DNA of 64,000 nucleotides from Owenia fusiformis (taxonomy: Eukaryota; Annelida; Polychaeta; Sabellida; Oweniidae). This document shows positions 45,366 through 56,808 of the stretch, piece by piece. The notes below the pieces were generated by a model that did no database searches, was not told where the DNA came from, and saw nothing but the letters and a program-made list of their open reading frames with translations. A program made the translations under genes and the position numbers. Each line of letters opens with the position of its first letter. Positions within the stretch are counted from its first letter, which is position 1. The DNA lies in assembly GCA_903813345.2 (NCBI GenBank), contig CAIIXF020000008.1:29266005-29330004 (forward strand), read 5' to 3'.

Positions 45366-45670
45366 CACTGGCGGATTAGGGGGGGGGGGCCTGGGGGCTC
45401 AAAAAAAATTGGGCCCTAAAAAGATTTTGGGCCAAAAAAGGCCTTCAGGCCCCAAAAAGTGGGCCTTTTTGATCATTAATGGGCCTTTTAAGGCCTTATT
45501 TTTTAATTTCAGGCCAAATTTTGAAGAAAATGGGCCTCAAAATTTCAAAATTTGGGCCCACTTTTGGGTTTTAGGGGCCCAAAATTCTTTTCCCAGCAAG
45601 CGCGGACGTGTTTTTCTCTGACCTGAAATTTGGGCCCCCCCCCCTTGTTGGTTCCCAGATCCGCCCCTGT
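45366..45670. mobile_element. GGGCC-rich MITE-like repeat, copy 2
   Basis: Starts CACTGGCGGATTAGG and ends CCAGATCCGCCCCTG, with an interior of repeated TTGGGCC / GGCCTT words. Same family as 9366-9549 and 59556-59727. It lies between the two inverted long repeats. Confidence 0.7.
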
Positions 45671-46083
45671 ACATCTACTAGTTTATCACTGTTCCACAGA
45701 TGGATGACAGATAATATCATGATGATATCCAATAGCTCATCATGTTTACCGAGAACGAAAGATGTTTGTCCACCATTTTGAATGATACTAACTGGAGTCA
45801 GGGCCATCAAGCTATGGAACAGTGGTTTATGAAAATAGATTGGGTTACTAAAGCTTGCCATGTTAAAGGCGATTGAACTATGTTATAGAATAACGTCCAG
45901 TACATTATAATATGTAAAAGTATAAATTTTTGAAAATACATATAAAGGATCTTCGCCCACAGGACGTGTATTTTGAATGCCTTGAGAAGAACGCAAATAT
46001 GGGTAGGCTAATTGGTAACGGTATTGCAATAGTAGCATTTAAAAATCTGTTCCTCTCGAGATTTATGGTCTTCTGAAATTATA

Positions 46084-46398
46084 CTATTAATTGGTGTTGC
46101 TGCATCATTGCTCAAATCTAGAGGAGTGTTGTTGCATCTTCGGTTTGGTGTTGTTGCATCAATAGTGAGGAACTATAACCGTGAACTTATTGCTTCTTGG
46201 TGATGGTACATGTATACTAATGACAGTTTCTTTAAATATAGATCGTTCGCTAACTGCACGTGTATGGTTATTGAGCAACTCGTCCTAGAAATGGGTTTAA
46301 TTGGGGAAACAAAATATCGTACGAAAATCTATCACCGGAAGTCTGGCCATCTTGATGCAACAACACGGTGTTGTTGCATCACGATACTCCCCAGTGGA
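46084..46398. repeat. Inverted long repeat, right copy
   Basis: Reverse-oriented relative of 42738-43060: GGTGTTGTTGCATCAATAGT, TGAGCAACTCGTCCTAGAAA, CGGAAGTCTGGCCATCTTGA, and the palindrome again at about 46353-46381. The two copies enclose 3 kb with no intact gene. Confidence 0.8.
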
Positions 46399-46867
46399 TA
46401 TATAGTAACCGATTAAGCCAGGAACGCATGTTCTTGTATTTCAAAAAACGCGTGCATTATATCGCGTCGCCAACAAAGCAAAGAGTCTTGCATTGTGCTG
46501 TTTTCAGACAGAGCAAAATACTTTGAACAATATTTTTAATGCAGTAAATATACTTTATTTCAACCAAATTATTGGCATCACCATAATGAAATCTTGCAAC
46601 TTGTATTTAATATGTTTATCGAATTAAAACCAAATTGCTTTATAGAAACATTCGGTGAAAGCAAATTGAATTGGCTAGTAGACGCCAAATAACTATTGCC
46701 CATTAACCATTTAAACGTATAATGATTATCCATAAGCTTTTTATAAAGTCTGCAACTTGCATTTAGGAATGTGGTAATAAACGTATTTAAAAAACATTCC
46801 CCTAAACAATTTAAAACATATAACGTTTATCTTTTAACGCAGCGGCTTTTTGGCTTACAGTGTTTTT

Positions 46868-47701
46868 TTAATGTGCAGATAAACGTAATTCTTGAATTCG
46901 CGTGAGCTTCGGAGATTCCCCTGGGCTTGACGGAATATCTGGCAAAGATGCTGTTTTTCTAATGTCGGCTTTGCTCGAACTAACATCCAGTTGCATTCGT
47001 CGTTCCAATCTTGGCGATATAAGTGCAGAATTGTCACTTGCGTTAAGCTTACTCGTGTTTGTGGCAATCGATTTTTCCCTCCCGTAAAAATGCAGCTTAG
47101 GCTGGGAGCCCGGCGACGGTGGACTAAATGAAAAAGAAAATTTTGTCGGAAGAGCCGGGGTCGGTGGACGGGTGATACCTATGTGCTTCGATGACATAGT
47201 CTTTCTTAACAATCTAGGCGATACAGTGTTCGGTATTTTCCGATCAGTATTGTCGCTCTCCCTTAATGATAGCTCGTGTTGCCTGAGAGCATCTTCCGTT
47301 AATTTCCGTGCCATTTTTGGCGACGTCATCAACGAAGGCATAGATGACCACTTGTCACTGGAAGTAACCTGAACATTCATATTTGGATTCAAAGTCGACA
47401 AGTATCGATCAACTTTAGTCTCTAATTCAAATTCACGGAGATCTGTTGTCCGTTGATGCAGTTTCTCAAAGCTATTTGAAAGGGCAGACATTTCTCGGTC
47501 CAGTTTTGAGCAATTTGCTTTTGCCATGCGATCTAAGTCAGCGATGCTGCCTTCAAGACGTGATTGCTCTTTCTTATTTTCCTCTACACGCCTAAAACGA
47601 TCTGCCATCTTTTGTATCCTGCAATATCCAAATGATATCATTATTAATATCAAGAGCAATAATCCTAAGAGTACTTCCACTTCAAAAAGTTTAATAGCCA
47701 T
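46868..47701 (-). CDS. Intronless single-pass membrane protein with coiled coil
   Basis: 277 codons. The N-terminus has a strongly hydrophobic segment (about residues 8-27, VEVLLGLLLLILIMISF). A charged helical stretch of heptad character follows, about 30-95 (RFRRVEENKKEQSRLEG, FEKLHQRTTDLREFELETK). The rest (100-277) is Ser/Pro-rich with basic patches and repeated SP-type sites (SPRLLRK, SPRLERR, SSPGESPKL), probably disordered and phosphorylated. No enzyme motif is visible. The start is the first ATG and gives a signal-anchor topology. Neighbouring intronless genes to the right share the helix-plus-disordered-tail plan. Function unknown. Confidence 0.6.
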   Translation of the reverse strand: MAIKLFEVEVLLGLLLLILIMISFGYCRIQKMADRFRRVEENKKEQSRLEGSIADLDRMAKANCSKLDREMSALSNSFEKLHQRTTDLREFELETKVDRYLSTLNPNMNVQVTSSDKWSSMPSLMTSPKMARKLTEDALRQHELSLRESDNTDRKIPNTVSPRLLRKTMSSKHIGITRPPTPALPTKFSFSFSPPSPGSQPKLHFYGREKSIATNTSKLNASDNSALISPRLERRMQLDVSSSKADIRKTASLPDIPSSPGESPKLTRIQELRLSAH

Positions 47702-50700
47702 AGACGATACAATGTTGTTATTGCTAAAAAATTTAGCTTCAAAACTAATTGAATTGAATCTAAAAGATCTTATTGTATGCTATTAGTTTTCCATTATTAT
47801 ATCTCACCTTAAACACTTTTCACCTTTTGAAAGGATACTCTAAATGAATAAGTCCCTAAATCCTCAGGTCAAGCGTTGGTTACTTCAAACAGCTCCAGAG
47901 TCTTCTTTTAAGCTGCATAAACGACATCTTCCAAACCAAAATAGAATGACAAACACTAATGGAGTGAAGTTGTTGTGACACCAATGTAAATATTTATAAA
48001 TTATAAAAAGACAAACCATGTTTTAAACAAGATTTGTTTAGAGTAAGCCTACGCTTGGTATTTATGAAAACATCTGACAATTTAGCCAAATCTATTGTCA
48101 CAATTTGAATTCTAATAATTCAAAATGTGAATGAAACCAGAAGCGTTTTTAAAAGCTTATTTTATCTTTTGATACATTTTGGCAAATACTACATGTGTTA
48201 TTAAAATTTCATCTCATATTTCGAATTTTAATTCTGAAAGACATATTCTTTTTTGAATTTATTTTAAGGACAACGTACCTAGAAGTTACTCGGCTTCATT
48301 AAATCTCTATTTGGGTTGAGGAAGTTTAATAAGATGATCATTTTAAAATGTATTTTGAACGAATTAGGCTAAGAAAACGTTGGGTCAAGATTGCAGTAAA
48401 AATCCCATTGACGACCATTATACCGTTTCATTTCATAATATATTCGAGGCAAAGATCTAGCTCAGCGAAACAGTGCGCAGTGTTCATTGGAGTCTTGTTT
48501 AGCTTGCCGTTACAAAATAAGCATACGGTGACCACACCGTTTTTGAGCTACCACTGTAAAGCTACCTGTTTCAGAAAATTATTCTGCTCTACATAGTCTC
48601 AAAAATCACTCCGCCATCTCTAAAAATTCTGTTTCTAACCAAACTTGTAAATGTTTCCTGATAGATTAGTACTTACCCTATCGAGAATAAACCTTGATTC
48701 ATTTATCAAACACTAGATGGCGCTGCGACGGGACAGAAAAGGAGAAAAAGCTTTTTTATACAGAAAGCCAAATAAGTAACCGGTAACCGCTAGTATCCCT
48801 ACTCTGGACTATATTCGTTGTCGTTTTATTTGGTATCGTGTGATCATTTATAATTACAGTTTTGACCCAAGCAGCCTAATCAAGTGCAAACGTCATCGAG
48901 GACAACTATTTCAGAATTTGATCGGGCTTTTCCGTTACTCGAGTCATGTATTATCTTCATAATGTTTGAAATGTTTCGGCGCATGATCAAGCTGTCGACA
49001 TCAGAAAAGTTATGAAAGCAATGGCGTTGCGAGGCATATAAATGCCAGTACACTTAAATTCATTGCTTGGTTGTTTTGCAAACTCTTTCTATTGGTTTAT
49101 GTGTAGGTAATCGTCATTTTTACTAGGTAATATCTTTGATGTCTTCATATGTTTTTGGTAATTTCTTATGCAGCGTTGCTACAGATGACGTAACATTTTC
49201 TATTTCAACGATGGGTAACACTTTTCTTTTGTACAACTTTATATCATTTACCGAAACTAAACTTAAATGAAAATATATTTTATACGATTTTCATTTGCAA
49301 TCCTCTCTATTGTTTCGGCAGTCATGAATTTTGACCAAATCACTGTGGCCAGTCGATCTATGTGGATGCAGTCAGGCACATGTAATGTTTCGTGAGTGCC
49401 CGCCTCTGTACTTTTCAATGGAAGAATTTTGCACTTCTGTTTAGATAATCTATATTTACTCATCCGTGTATATCATACTTCATTGATTTACAAAACCAAA
49501 GCTACGCTATAAACACACATTCTCTGATATTTTTACGGAGAATAGATAACTCAAACGTGTTCACTCGACCAGTTTTATAATCTCGCTCATAGCTGTGAGA
49601 AGTATGTATAATTTGCCATATGTTTACCTTATAATGGGGAATAAAAAATTCAAGTAATATAATTATTTCACGTACACAAATATGTCTGTGTGAAGTAAAA
49701 TACAAATACAATGCGTTTTATAATATTTTTGGCGTTATGGTATGAAATATCCGTTTTAAAAAAGCAATTTAATTATGATGTATCATGTGGATTAATAGAC
49801 GTTCTTAATGGATTCAATGAACAGACTGGCTAGGTTTTAATTGAATCATTTTGAATGTATGTATTTTTAATATTTTAATGTCCAAAAACAATGATAATGC
49901 TATATTGGTAATTGGAAAGATTCCACCTACCATGATTTCAAAAAAGTTGTAAATAGATAATATTATTCTTGAATTTGGGTAGCAGACAAGATTTACGGAT
50001 GGTCTATCTGTTGGTTGCTCATTGTCACTTTTAAGGAATGTTAATGGCCTGAAACTTGTAGCTTTGCCCAAGTCGGTATTTATTTACTTATCTGATCTTG
50101 AATTATTACCACCTTGTACAATCCAATGCATCATCGCTGATATTATACTAAGTTATTCAGCGGTTCCGAGATTCCCATAATACCTATGCTACCTAAGGGT
50201 ATCGCGAAACCTTATTGATTGACAAGATCGCATGGACACGACCTGTGACTTAAGGCTGATTGACCAATCAAAACGTCATCCGATCTGATCGAGTGTTTCT
50301 TGAAAGTTACAATATTTTATGTCATTAAATGTACTTTGGAATGTAAGCAGTCATTAATACTTGTATAAATGAAATTATGCAATTCAATGTTGATTCAAAA
50401 TCAATTCTCGATGGCAATGCACGAAGACCTAGTCCGGCAATGTAGGGCCATCGTTGATTGGTCAAATTTTACTGACAAAAACATTGGGTCGGTAAAGCAC
50501 GTGGCTTTCTCTTGGGTACAAGGTGGTCATAATAGAAATCAATATAAGTAAAAGAGACCGACTTGGGCAAGGCTATGAAACTTGATTTGTGGGTATTCCA
50601 GTGGGTTGATAGGTTTTGCCTCTGATTTCACTTCATTGGCGAACTCATTTCAACATTTTCATTGTCATCATTACATGTTATGGACCCGTTTTTCAAATTA

Positions 50701-52064
50701 ACAGTATTAGGGATAAAACCATAGTTTTTTCATCTGTAATGGCATTTTCCAGTTGATGGGTTTATGTATAGTATTTTCAATTCTTCACGAGGGTGTCTTG
50801 TAATGGTGTGGCTAATTACTTTACTGAATGAGGAATGTTTATCCAAACAATGGATACAAAGAAAATCTGGCCAGTTGTCCATCAGTAAATAAATCATCAT
50901 GATAAAAGTATCTCCCCTATAACAGGAATATGGTAGCTGAAACTTTCACACATTGTCATAATATGTATATTGAATATGTATGCAAGATTTCAAGTCACAA
51001 TGTAAAGTAGAAACCCTGAGATCACTTACCTCGATTTGCTGTTATATTTTGGCAATGATCCCATTCCCTATAATGTACGCGAGCACCCACGATACATTGC
51101 ATATAAATGACTGCATCCACATAGATCGACTAGCCACAGTGAAATAGCTTTTTGAAGGCAGATACATGTATGCATAATTATTTCTTGGTCACATGTTTTT
51201 TTAACAAATACAGTTCATCCAAACGCACTTAAATCGCAAATTACGCTGTGGCAACCTTGTCGGGTGCTCGCGCGTGTCAACCGCGCCGGCTTGTGGCAAG
51301 TGCACCACAGGAGTTTGCAATAAACCGTGATGTCTTTCAAAATAATAACGTAAGTGTTAGTGTGCTTGAATAAGCTTTTTTGTTGAAAATACATGAGCAT
51401 GTCATGAGCACTGCAGGGCTTATTGTTCTTTTTAGTGATACCTGGGGATAAACCTCATTAAAACATTACGTAATTCACTAGCACCGCGGGCATACAAAAA
51501 TGCAGTCTAGGTCCCAAAAACAGTCCGCCTATATGTGTGCGATCAGCTTTATTGATTTGTTGCATTGTATTTCCTTGATGCAAAGTTTTTGAAAATATTT
51601 TCGAATTCATTGAAACACAATGTTCCAGTTTTTGCTATTTAATTTCCAAATGTTCTAATTTCCCACCATAACAAAAGTTTAGATTTCACCAAATAAATAG
51701 CATTACACTGTTTACATCTTATACACACTGTTTACATCATTTTTTACAATCCATGGAAAATATCAAGATTTAGCAACATTATTTATTATTATAACATTAT
51801 TTCAACCATTTTATTTCATTTTCACACAGAATACAAGATATGTTGTTGTTGCATTATTAAATTTTGTGATGATATCAGGTTGCGCCGTGATGTTATGAAG
51901 GATGTATATGATCTATATAAAAAATGTGTGATAGATCTTATTTCTCTTTAAATCGTTTCTATATATGCCTATATGCCAAGCGTTCAACATAGCAATACTA
52001 TTTGCTAATCTTGCACTGACACGATGCATCTACATGTAGATGTGTTCTCCCAAAATATGTTTTG
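47702..52064. other. 4.4-kb intergenic stretch, no confident gene
   Basis: AT-rich. Short open frames show no family resemblance. A weak inverted pair (TTTGCCCAAGTCGGT near 50064 and ACCGACTTGGGCAA near 50557), about 535 bp apart, may be an old MITE. Nothing else was recognised. Confidence 0.4.
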
Positions 52065-52763
52065 TCACAGTATTTCCTTAAGTCCACCTATCGGTGGCGG
52101 TGTCAGACATTTCCTCCTGGTAAGATATACATGCCCTGGAGTAACTGTATTCACAAATGTGGCTTTTGACTTTGATCGTGTCAATCTGACGTCAACATTG
52201 GCAATGTCACCTTTCGCTGTAAATGTTAGCGACCGGCGCATGTTTAGTTCTTCTAAGGACCTCGATACACGTTTATAAGTTTTTGTGCTTGTCGGAAATG
52301 GATCCCGGGTATCATTTGTAATAGTTTTTATGCTTTGATTACTGTTGGATGAGATGTTTTCCTTTGTTTTGATAGATGAATGTGGCGAAGATACGGCAGC
52401 ACCAGTCGTGATGAAAGTTGGCGACGTTCGCCCGTAATGGTCCCTACTCTCGTTCCCGATATTATTGCAAGATGTCAGTTTAATTCGATCACGTTTTACG
52501 ACCTTATTTTTAACATCCATATGCTTTGAATCACTTATGGATGAAAATGTCGACTCCCTCTTCGCTAATTTCAAATCGGTAAGACCTCGTGTGAGTTTCC
52601 CTATTTCCTTTGTCGCCTTGCGTTCATAGATTACCTCTTGTTTGTTCAAATATTTCAGTTGCTTTTCTAATCGGATCTGTTCCACGTTTCCAAGATGTTG
52701 AGCAATGTTCATCTTTGAAGATGTCCCCGGCGTCATCTCGACAACGCTTTGATTTGCCGGCAT
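52065..52763 (-). CDS. Intronless coiled-coil/disordered protein A
   Basis: 232 codons. After a short N-terminus, residues about 20-72 form a helical heptad segment (EQIRLEKQLKYLNKQEVI, then KEIGKLTRGLTDL). The remainder is Ser/Thr/Lys-rich and low in hydrophobics, with a conserved-looking SRSLEELNMRRSLTF and a Pro-containing C-terminus (CLTPPPIGGLKEIL). No signal peptide or membrane span. The helix has the pattern [IV][RK]LEKxL, sixteen residues, EIxxL, also seen in the gene at 53600-54121, so the two are probably diverged duplicates. Function unknown. Confidence 0.6.
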   Translation of the reverse strand: MPANQSVVEMTPGTSSKMNIAQHLGNVEQIRLEKQLKYLNKQEVIYERKATKEIGKLTRGLTDLKLAKRESTFSSISDSKHMDVKNKVVKRDRIKLTSCNNIGNESRDHYGRTSPTFITTGAAVSSPHSSIKTKENISSNSNQSIKTITNDTRDPFPTSTKTYKRVSRSLEELNMRRSLTFTAKGDIANVDVRLTRSKSKATFVNTVTPGHVYLTRRKCLTPPPIGGLKEIL

Positions 52764-53599
52764 GTTTAATCCCTAAGTACGTTAGCGGGGGCACCAACAA
52801 CTACACTTTTAGTATTCGTCTACACTGTATGTCGGCTCTATGAGTATTTCTTAATCATTATAATGACTCGAGGATGAAACAAACATCAAAACACTGTCTT
52901 TATTGATTTATAATATCCCCTGGTGAAAAACCAAAACAAGTAGCTTCTATGATTCCACATTTTCTCTCCACCGTGCTTTTAATAATTTATAAGACATCAT
53001 GTTTCTTGAGAAACATAATTTCCCAAACGTCCATTCATATTGAATTGGTACAGAGCATGATTGATTCTTGTTGTTGTGCGAATGTCAAGGCAACATCAGT
53101 ACCGACTCATTCCGTAAACAATAGACCTAGACATCCTTGCTGATCGTGGTGATTATCAATTTAGTTGTTATCCTTTCTTAAAAATCCTATAATTTCACAC
53201 GAGCAAGCCTCTCTATTTTAACGTTGAATATAAATCGACAAACCTTCAATGGAATGGTTCCTAACGAGCAGAGTGAAGTTTATTGACCCGTCATTGTTTC
53301 TTTCTAAAGAAAGTGATCCAGATATTGAAAATACCTAACAATTGTGTTAAACCATATTTAGAAAGGTATTATATTCTTTTATGTGTATTAAGAAAAGAGG
53401 AAAATACTTTACTTTGTCCATGAATTTTGTCCTCTTTTACTAACATTACTTATTGACCCTATATTAAAATAGAGAGGTATTGTTGACAGTTTATATATTT
53501 CAAAGTATCACTAGGAAACGGTGGCCTCTTTGATTCTCTTTGGCAATGACTAATTTGTTTTAAAATTAATCGTCGGTTAAATTATCTTAATTCATGGTT
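52764..53599. other. Gap between two same-strand intronless genes
   Basis: About 840 bases that should hold the promoter of the 52065-52763 gene and the 3' end of the 53600-54121 gene. No repeat or RNA recognised. Confidence 0.35.
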
Positions 53600-54121
53600 T
53601 TACTCCGCAATTGTATTGAATCTTTCTAGTAAGGGTACTTCTTGATTAGATTTGTCTTTACTATGATTTAGTATCGACCCATCATTTGGCCACGATTTGC
53701 TTCGGTGATGATGTCTTTCTCCGGCGCTGGTTGCAATTGTTCTTGGATCTATCTGTTTCTCAGGGCGTCGCCGCTTATATTTAGTATCACTTTTAGTTTT
53801 TTCTGTGTTACGAGTATCTGGTCTTTCAACGAGAATGTCCGCATTATGTTTCTTCGATCTCAAATCATAAAGTCGTTTAATGATTCGTTCAGCTTCGCTT
53901 TGAGGTGGACCTGCACCTTCAATTGTCTTTTTATCACCCAGCGATGGCGTTTTATCCTTGATTTTTCTGAAGTCTTCTCTCAGGTCAGCAATTTCATCAC
54001 TTAGAGTCTTTTTTCTGTTACTTTGAGCTTTTTTGATTGAGACTAGATCTTTTTCCAGTTTTACATTGTTCAGTTTGTTAAGTTGGGCTGCTCGCCTTTT
54101 TGCCTTTTCTGTGGTTGACAT
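53600..54121 (-). CDS. Intronless coiled-coil/disordered protein B
   Basis: 173 codons. The N-terminal 65 residues are strongly helical and charged (KAKRRAAQLNKLNN, VKLEKDLVSIKKAQSNRKK, DEIADLREDFRKIKD). The rest is basic and polar, with a KYKRRRPEKQ nuclear-signal-like patch and HHHRSKSWPNDGS. The LEKxL ... EIxxL spacing matches protein A exactly over 32 positions. No membrane span or catalytic motif. Function unknown; a structural or chromatin-associated role would be compatible but is not shown. Confidence 0.6.
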   Translation of the reverse strand: MSTTEKAKRRAAQLNKLNNVKLEKDLVSIKKAQSNRKKTLSDEIADLREDFRKIKDKTPSLGDKKTIEGAGPPQSEAERIIKRLYDLRSKKHNADILVERPDTRNTEKTKSDTKYKRRRPEKQIDPRTIATSAGERHHHRSKSWPNDGSILNHSKDKSNQEVPLLERFNTIAE

Positions 54122-56808
54122 TTTAAAGGCACGAGATTCATTAACATGATACTTCTCTATAACGTTATCATAACAGTGGTGTTCATCATTTCCGTCTCAC
54201 AAGCAAACGCTAGCCAAACTTACGCTCTAACTGCTGTCTCTCGCAATTCTTACAATTATATTGCAAATGACAAAAAAAGTTTGAAAAGAAATGAACATGT
54301 ATTTCTTAACTGAAACTAGTATACTTTCTTTACAAGGAACCTTGAAATGCATAATCAATGGATAGCAATGAACACCATTTATTTACATAAGCGGATACCC
54401 TTTATTGAAAATGGTACATTTAAAATATGAAGTGCATCGAATCATTGTTACTTATTTCTTAAATATTTTGAATTAAAAATGAAGAATTTATAGTGGTATT
54501 GACAATGCTCTCACTTAAAAAAGTGGTGTCATTGAAACTAATCACATTCAAAAACAAATAAAACCTTTTAAAAACGAACTTTAATATCTCACCTCTGAAC
54601 CGATGTCTGTGAACTCATTGTAAAATTTTGCACAGAATTCTTTTTAACAAGAACATATTTTTGAATGGTGAAAATTAATTAACATAATTTAGTGACTATG
54701 AATCTCGGATTTCTATATTTACCTTATCATATATTACTTAAAATGTAAAGACATTTATAAAATGCAACCACAGTAACCCAAATTTAACGTTCTTTAATTG
54801 TTACCGTAGTAATGTTTAATCACTAAAATTATCATTATCGATATCACTATGGGAACATGGTGATTTAAATTTTGTAATATTGACAACTTAGATAGTATTG
54901 CTACTAAAATGTGTAACCACATTGCAATTCAAGATGGTTAATATGGTAACATCATTTCTAGACGACATAGTAACCATTTTACACGAAATATTTGCGTCAT
55001 TTGAATGTCACATGGGCTCACATGTATAGTGAGAAAATTGTTTCGTACAGTGTACGAAGCGAGCATAGAAACCCATTTCATTTCAAATAGAGAAATTCAA
55101 TACCTTTCTTTCAATTTAATGTTTACTCGGGTTACGCGTATTTGAATTAGAATTCTCAATAACTAGTCAACACAATTGAACACTCTAAAGCGCTAACATA
55201 AAGTGATGTATCAACATGAACTTTGTAGTTAATTCCCGAATCAATTGCTTTTATATACTATTAGTACGTATGTGCATGGTTACTGGATGCACAGAGCTGA
55301 TGTTAAAGGCCCGGGTATTTCTTACATTTTGTCTATTCTCTAACATGGTCAAAATATAGTCTGACAAAATCCTCGGCAAGATGATGCACACGAGAACATG
55401 ATTTTTTCAAGGCGGCCTAGCAAGACAGCATATAACGTTAGGAATGGTAAGTAAAAAAGAATATAGATAATATATGTCATATAGCAATGTGGTTTAATAG
55501 AGACCTCGTAAAGCTTTTATTGTAAAATTGGATTAAAAATGTGATAATGATAAATGGGACTACATACAATCACACATTTACACAAACAGAACAGTATTAG
55601 ATGCTATAGAGTCCTGCCATATCTTAGGCTAGGAATAATCGTTCGAGTCTAATCATAAAGATAACATTGAACTTAAATCCGATTGTAAATCCTGTGATGT
55701 ACATACTTTCAGGCCATTGTTTAACGATTTGGAATAATATAGGAATGTTAGTATTGATATAGGAACTTAAATATTTCAATGTATTGAAAGAACCAAATGC
55801 TGAAACTTGTGTACTTTCTTAACCTCAACATTAACTTGAACGTTAAATCTGAAGTTTAAATAGAACAAGAGACACGTATTAATATAAAAGAACGAGCCAT
55901 TGATTCCTCATGGGTTATCCGGATACACTTTCCTGACAGATACAGTAGTATGCGGTGATCAATAATATCTCTAAGATACTCTCTCCAAACTACAAAACGA
56001 TGTCAATATAAAAATAAACAAACATATTGGATTAAGCAACGTAATATTCACGCAATTCAATAGAAAATGATTAAGCAGTTTCACGATGTACAGCAGTATT
56101 TTGATATTGGTATCTTCATATGAAAAATGGATATTAACTTGAGCATACAGTAAATAACATTGCACAGGTAAGTTAAAGCATAACCAGGAACTATACATAT
56201 ATAAATAATGGTGCTGTCACACTTATGGTATGTGGGCTCACCGTTCAGTACCATGTGATTGACTTTGGGGTAGACGTCGGGGCACGCCATGGATACAGGG
56301 TGGACAAAACGAACGCAGTTATACAGCAATAAATATCCCTTCACACGACATAAAAAAGATTAATATTCATCAAAGAGCAAATGCCCATGGTTGCGAACGG
56401 TGAGTCCACGTTGTTTATGTGACAACTCCTTTATACCAGCGCGACAAAATGTACTATACATGAACTAACAGAAGGCTTCAGAATACACACTATCAATTTA
56501 ATTAATTGAACTATCAATAATGTGTCAAATATAGATAGTCGCCAAGTGTACAATTTTCCTTTATTTTCAGGTTGTAGAATTATTTGCATATGGTGGAAGA
56601 ACAGTGAACAGCATTAACCGGATGATTACACAACTACTTCACTGACTACATTTATACAGTCCTAGAACTGAAACCCCTCGACCTCAACGAGTGTGGATAT
56701 TTAGATCTTTAAATCCATTATATGTGAAGCAAGTCGAAGAAAAAACTTTTCTTGAGAAAGTGCACTCAATTTAGCGTATAGATTTTGATATTCTATTTAA
56801 AACTTAAA
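54122..56808. other. 2.7-kb intergenic stretch, nothing firm
   Basis: AT-rich. On the minus strand 56230-56344 reads CVRFVHPVSMACPDVYPK and onward to a possible donor (AACG|GTGAGC). It could be a single exon of an unidentified gene, but without partners I do not call it. No clear repeat. Confidence 0.35.

Noticed and set aside
45352-45621. 89-codon Gly/Lys/Pro-rich frame
   Set aside because: It is a translation of the GGGCC-rich MITE-like repeat and has no independent coding support.
49814-50071. Minus-strand 85-codon frame with a hydrophobic middle
   Set aside because: No family resemblance, no splice partners, lies at the end of a weak inverted pair; chance frame in AT-rich DNA is likelier.
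56081-56344. Minus-strand 87-codon frame with several cysteines
   Set aside because: Only a possible donor was seen and no partner exon or known domain; not enough to call a gene.
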